Assembly (NCBI GenBank): GCA_016783565.1
Contig: JADHWI010000027.1
Location: 1 to 34,105 of the forward strand
Reading direction: 5' to 3'
Source of the DNA: Kiritimatiellia bacterium
GTDB taxonomy: Bacteria > Verrucomicrobiota > Kiritimatiellia > UBA8416 > JADHWI01
Length of the DNA: 34,105 bases
This document shows positions 31,335-34,105 of this stretch, in pieces. Position 1 is the stretch's first letter, and each line of letters starts with the position of its first letter. The notes below the pieces were generated by a model. That model made no database searches. It saw only the letters and a list, made by a program, of their open reading frames with translations, and had not been told where the DNA came from. The translations under genes were made by a program, and so were the position numbers.

Positions 31335-33023
31335 ATGAATAGAAGAACATTACTATCGTGTGCGCTCATGGCCATTGTATCCGCCATGCTGCCTCCTTGC
31401 CTCTTATTCGGCCAAGAACCTGAAGGCGCTATCAAAGGACAAGCCACGAGTCCGAAGGTCGCCCAGCATTTTCGCGGTCTGCATGGATATATAGGCTACA
31501 GTGCAACTCGACCGCCAGATCGTTCCGAATTCAATGCGGGAATGGGCTTCTACTCAGCAGTGTGGTCACTAATTGACCAGCCCATTGCTGATTTTCAGAT
31601 TGGTCTGGCCGGCTCATGGATTACGCCCGACAACTCCGACAACAGAGACAAACCGCTAGCTCCTGAGGGTACACGAGCGAGGAACTGGCCGGAGCGCGGG
31701 CCGACTTGGGGCAGTGTCTTCCAGACTTTGGAAGGCGGACTGGGGTACTGGGCAGGGAATCGTTTTCGATATGGTCCCCCAAAGTTCAGCATGAACGCGA
31801 CGCCCCAGTGTTATGACTACGAGATAGGATCTCCCGGATGGTCGTTCTTCTACGACACGGAAGCCCTGCCCGATGATAGACTGGGAATCGCCCAGCTGAG
31901 CAATCGCCTGCTAATCCCACCTGACGCATTGCCGTTTTCGGGAAATCCCAACGGCAAGTTCTTGGGGTATTGCTACATGGCGTTGCCGTTCACTGACCCC
32001 ACTTCTGGAGATCCGCCTACTGGAGATCAAGCGTGGACTTGTTTCTTGAGTACCGCCAATTTCAAAGGTCCCATGGCGTACTACATACCAGAAACATGGA
32101 GTAAGATCGGCAAGCTGTTCAATTACCCCTTTCTCTATGGCCGTGGGCTTGATGCCAGGCCCGGCAACATGGGGGGCGGCGCCATGGAGATCAACACCGT
32201 GCCATGTTTTGAAGGCGTGGATAACCAGGGCGTGACATACTCCAAGATACCGAATCTGCAGTTTCCCGTGGATACTCACGGACGAACATTCCTGGTGCAA
32301 GATGTGACCTATTACTCAAGAGCGGCGATCTTTGATGACTTTTTGGCGTGGCGAAATGGTGGTTCCCCCTGCTCCGGAAGTTTCAAGAAGAAGGGTATGT
32401 GGAGAGCGAAGTTGAGCGCGCGGCGGACTCATTACTCTCAGGCCAAGAAGAAGATTGCCGGAATTGACGGCATCCTTCAAAGCAACGTCTATCCTGAGAA
32501 CATCTGGGGGCTGAAATGGCTGAAGAATGATGTGAGTGCCAGGGGCACGTTTCCGCAGTACTTCCGACAGGAAGGAGACCAGCTATTGCCTGTTTCTGCC
32601 AAGGACGTACCGAAAGAAACGGGCTTGCTGGATAAAAAGTTCCGGCATGCGAAGAAAGGCGAACCTTTTACGTCTCCAATGAAGAAGAGGGGATCAAACA
32701 AGAGAGGCGCATGGACCATTCCCGGTCCGGTGGAAGGTCCCCATACAGTTGAGTTGATCGACGGCACACTGGTCACCTATTACTGGTACAAGTTCATCGA
32801 TCAGCCATCGTTTCAGCAATACCGGTGGAGCGCGGCCAAGAAAGAGAAGCTACAGTCATTCGTAGAGAAAATCCACGCGCACTGGCCTATCGATCGGGAT
32901 TACATTGCACCGCCAACCAGTGGCGAATTGGTAGCTCTGGATCCAGCCCTCCTCGTGACCCCACCAAAAGGCCTAGAGGTAGGGTATGTTCCAATCGTCA
33001 CAAGGCAGGAAGATGCTGAGTAA
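31335..33023 (+). CDS. Large exported protein of unknown function
   Basis: A 562-residue protein that I do not recognise. Residues 1-26 form a signal peptide (RRTLLSCALMAIVSAMLPP, cleavage near LFG-Q). The mature part has no membrane helix and is rich in Trp, Tyr, Pro and Gly, with segments such as GWSFFYDTEALPDDRLGIAQ and TYYWYKFIDQPSFQQYRW, and only a few cysteines, which suggests a secreted beta-rich protein. The start at 31335 follows site F by 11 bp; no good ribosome site or promoter is evident. With the sulfatase remnant it makes a unit of nearly 2 kb, long for an integron cassette. Confidence 0.75.
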   Translation: MNRRTLLSCALMAIVSAMLPPCLLFGQEPEGAIKGQATSPKVAQHFRGLHGYIGYSATRPPDRSEFNAGMGFYSAVWSLIDQPIADFQIGLAGSWITPDNSDNRDKPLAPEGTRARNWPERGPTWGSVFQTLEGGLGYWAGNRFRYGPPKFSMNATPQCYDYEIGSPGWSFFYDTEALPDDRLGIAQLSNRLLIPPDALPFSGNPNGKFLGYCYMALPFTDPTSGDPPTGDQAWTCFLSTANFKGPMAYYIPETWSKIGKLFNYPFLYGRGLDARPGNMGGGAMEINTVPCFEGVDNQGVTYSKIPNLQFPVDTHGRTFLVQDVTYYSRAAIFDDFLAWRNGGSPCSGSFKKKGMWRAKLSARRTHYSQAKKKIAGIDGILQSNVYPENIWGLKWLKNDVSARGTFPQYFRQEGDQLLPVSAKDVPKETGLLDKKFRHAKKGEPFTSPMKKRGSNKRGAWTIPGPVEGPHTVELIDGTLVTYYWYKFIDQPSFQQYRWSAAKKEKLQSFVEKIHAHWPIDRDYIAPPTSGELVALDPALLVTPPKGLEVGYVPIVTRQEDAE

Positions 33024-33044
33024 TTACGTCCTCAGCCTCCTTAG

Positions 33045-33239
33045 ACAGGGCGTAAGCATGAGGGTGCAAACGTTCCTCATACAGAATGGAGACAAGGCAA
33101 CAAGGTGAGCCATAGAATGCTGTTTGATCACAGAACAGACCCGTTAGAGAACGCAAATATAGCAGGAACGCCAGACGCGAAAGATACCGTAGATAGACTC
33201 AGCAAGATTCTTCAGGCCGGATGGAAGAACACGAAATAG
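33045..33239 (+). pseudogene. Sulfatase C-terminal remnant
   Basis: One frame, open from 33045 to the TAG at 33237-33239 (64 codons), encodes a segment typical of the C-terminus of arylsulfatases: TEWRQGNKV, then MLFDHRTDPLENANIAG, then TVDRLSKILQAGWK. Family members read ELYDhxxDPxExxNlA and end in a similar L..L..GW. The catalytic N-terminal three-quarters, with the C-x-P-S-R motif, is absent. There is no ATG before residue 25, so it is a fragment, or at best a 44-residue peptide from GTG 33105. Site G begins 2 nt after the stop. Confidence 0.65.
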
Positions 33240-33240
33240 C

Positions 33241-33300
33241 ACCGAACAAAGTCATCAAGGCGACAGCCTAAAGGCCGCGCCTTATGGCAAACGGTTCGCT
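33241..33300 (+). other. attC-like recombination site G
   Basis: R'' ACCGAAC (33241-33247) and R' GTTCGCT (33294-33300) pair at six of seven positions. L'' CAT-C-AAGGCG and L' CGCCTT-ATG pair perfectly over 9 bp with one extra C at 33256; the loop holds GCC-TAAA-GGC. The core is almost the same as in site A. Confidence 0.8.
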
Positions 33301-33313
33301 TCAGGAATATAAC

Positions 33314-33342
33314 TTGTAGATCCCTCTTTGTCGGGTTATATT
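33314..33342 (+). promoter_or_regulatory. Promoter of the RelE-like/XRE pair
   Basis: TTGTAG, 17 bp, TATATT, with 6 nt between the -10 and the ATG at 33349; leaderless layout as in BrnT pairs 1 and 3. Confidence 0.65.
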
Positions 33343-33348
33343 ATCACC

Positions 33349-33615
33349 ATGAGACACGAGGTCCGAATCAAGAGGAAAGTGGAGCGCGGCCTACGCAAGT
33401 TGCCTTCAGATGTGCAGAAGCTTCTCTACCTCCTTATAGCGGACCTCCAGGCAGACGGCCCGATCCAGAAGAGCTGGAGGAATTTCTCCCCTCTCGGACA
33501 GGATCGGTATCACTGCCATTTGAATTACCAATACGTAGCATGCTGGACATGCCGAAAGGAAGAAATCGTAATAGAGGTGTACTATGCTGGCTCTCGTGAA
33601 AAAGCCCCATATTGA
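33349..33615 (+). CDS. RelE/HigB-like toxin
   Basis: An 88-residue RelE/ParE-superfamily toxin (RIKRKVERGLRKLPSDVQKL, GPIQKSWRNFSPLGQDRYHC, then EIVIEVYYAGSREKAPY), of the group often labelled phage-derived or HigB-like. It precedes its antitoxin, as in HigBA. The start is set at ATG 33349 just downstream of the -10; an ATG at 33328 is in frame but lies inside the promoter. It overlaps the antitoxin gene by 32 nt. Confidence 0.8.
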   Translation: MRHEVRIKRKVERGLRKLPSDVQKLLYLLIADLQADGPIQKSWRNFSPLGQDRYHCHLNYQYVACWTCRKEEIVIEVYYAGSREKAPY

Positions 33616-33964
33616 GATTTCGATCCATGGCGAGCACGTGTCCGAGCTCATTGATTGGATAAGGAAGAAGTACGACGTTGCCATCTTGGCCGAGGAACCG
33701 GAAGAGGAGTATGTCTCCATCGAAAGTACCGAGTACTGGAAGGAGATGGAGAAGAACCGGGTCGGGAACCTGCTTGCCGGAGCCCGCCTGAAGGCGGGCC
33801 TGACACAGGTCCAGCTGGCTGACAAGCTAGGCATCCGCCAGAACATGGTCAGCGACTATGAGCGCGGACGGCGAACCTACTCCGACGCCATGGCCAAGCG
33901 CCTCAGCAAGACGCTCATGGTCAAAGAGGAGCGTCTGAAATACGGAAGCGAACCAGAGAATTGA
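33584..33964 (+). CDS. XRE-family antitoxin
   Basis: A 126-residue protein. The N-terminal half (IEISIHGEHVSELIDWIRKK .. EYWKEMEKNR) probably binds the toxin. The C-terminal half is a Cro/C1 helix-turn-helix: LLAGARLKAGLTQVQLADKL, then GIRQNMVSDYERGRRTYSD. It acts as antitoxin and repressor. The order toxin then HTH antitoxin fits HigBA-type modules. I do not see an attC-like site between it and the next gene. Confidence 0.85.
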   Translation: MLALVKKPHIEISIHGEHVSELIDWIRKKYDVAILAEEPEEEYVSIESTEYWKEMEKNRVGNLLAGARLKAGLTQVQLADKLGIRQNMVSDYERGRRTYSDAMAKRLSKTLMVKEERLKYGSEPEN

Positions 33965-33975
33965 GAGTTGGGGAC

Positions 33976-34004
33976 TTGACGACCGAAGTAATACGTGCGA
34001 CAGT
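33976..34004 (+). promoter_or_regulatory. Candidate promoter of the AbrB/MazE-type antitoxin gene
   Basis: TTGACG, 17 bp, GACAGT, then 6 nt to the ATG at 34011, the same geometry as the toxin-first units. A direct repeat GTAATAC (33988-33994 and 34003-34009) flanks the -10 and could bind the AbrB-type product. Confidence 0.5.
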
Positions 34005-34010
34005 AATACC

Positions 34011-34105
34011 ATGAAAGTCACAACAAAAGGTCAGGTGACGATACCTGCGCGGATTCGTGAGTACCTGGATATCGCACCGCACAGCGATGTCGACTTCCGC
34101 ATTAG
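34011..34105 (+). CDS. SpoVT/AbrB (MazE/VapB-type) antitoxin, N-terminal part
   Basis: The first 31 codons of a gene cut by the window end. MKVTTKGQVTIPARIREYLD is the swapped-hairpin AbrB DNA-binding domain of MazE/VapB-type antitoxins. A PIN or MazF toxin gene would be expected just downstream, outside the window. The frame is intact to the last base. Confidence 0.8.
   Translation, partial: MKVTTKGQVTIPARIREYLDIAPHSDVDFRI

Noticed and set aside
33965-34010. Possible eighth attC-like site after the XRE antitoxin
   Set aside because: AAC and GTT triplets occur nearby, but no inner stem with an extra base can be drawn, so no site is called.

Overview
The window looks like chromosome from a PVC-superphylum bacterium, most plausibly Kiritimatiellota. 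This is an inference from gene styles (the galactokinase GNHTDYNEG loop, the HU protein, DUF3127, a VIT/VWA protein next to a rhomboid protease, a sulfatase remnant), from the heptanucleotide tandem repeats, and from intergenic DNA saturated with GC-rich hairpin repeats. No rRNA or other marker gene fixes the taxon.

Layout. 1-5.6 kb: the 3' end of an IS110-type transposase, a sterol-desaturase-like membrane enzyme, a RAYT-like (Y1/HUH) transposase, galactokinase and a phosphohexomutase, nearly all on the minus strand. 5.6-11.6 kb: der, an HU-like protein with its own terminator, then a coupled plus-strand operon of a tail-specific protease, dapF and exonuclease III. 12.1-16.4 kb: a minus-strand sugar pair (class II aldolase, rhamnulokinase), a candidate small RNA, a 2-Cys peroxiredoxin with a palindrome in its promoter, and a DUF3127 protein. 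16.8-24.3 kb: an envelope cluster. A coupled minus-strand operon (rhombosortase-like rhomboid, permuted-papain lipoprotein, carboxypeptidase-like protein lacking zinc ligands) follows a VIT/VWA protein that ends in a GlyGly-CTERM-like tail. A sigma-54-type promoter precedes the VIT/VWA gene, and a divergent sigma-54 activator gene lies beside it. 24.6-28 kb: a glycan-type pair, a 5'-truncated SAF-domain protein and an FkbM methyltransferase. 28-34.1 kb: seven attC-like sites, each directly after a plus-strand gene unit, making what appears to be an integron cassette array (or a CALIN, since no integrase is visible). Its cargo is three BrnT/BrnA pairs, one RHH/RelE pair, one RelE-like/XRE pair, a YbjQ-like membrane protein, a large exported protein of unknown function with a sulfatase remnant, and the start of an AbrB/MazE-type antitoxin.

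Intergenic DNA from about 0.1 to 26.7 kb is a mosaic of hairpin modules. Two of these (10 and 7 copies) occur in a single orientation whatever the direction of the flanking genes, and the window also carries a RAYT-like gene. The modules stop at 26.7 kb, where one copy is fused to the SAF-domain gene, and none was seen in the cassette array.

The most notable signals are (i) the attC array, in which toxin-first cassettes share a promoter layout placing the -10 element only 6-9 nt before the ATG, implying leaderless mRNAs; (ii) the apparent sigma-54 activator / VIT-VWA / rhombosortase envelope system; and (iii) the single-orientation composite hairpin repeats. All calls come from reading the sequence by eye; no database search was run.
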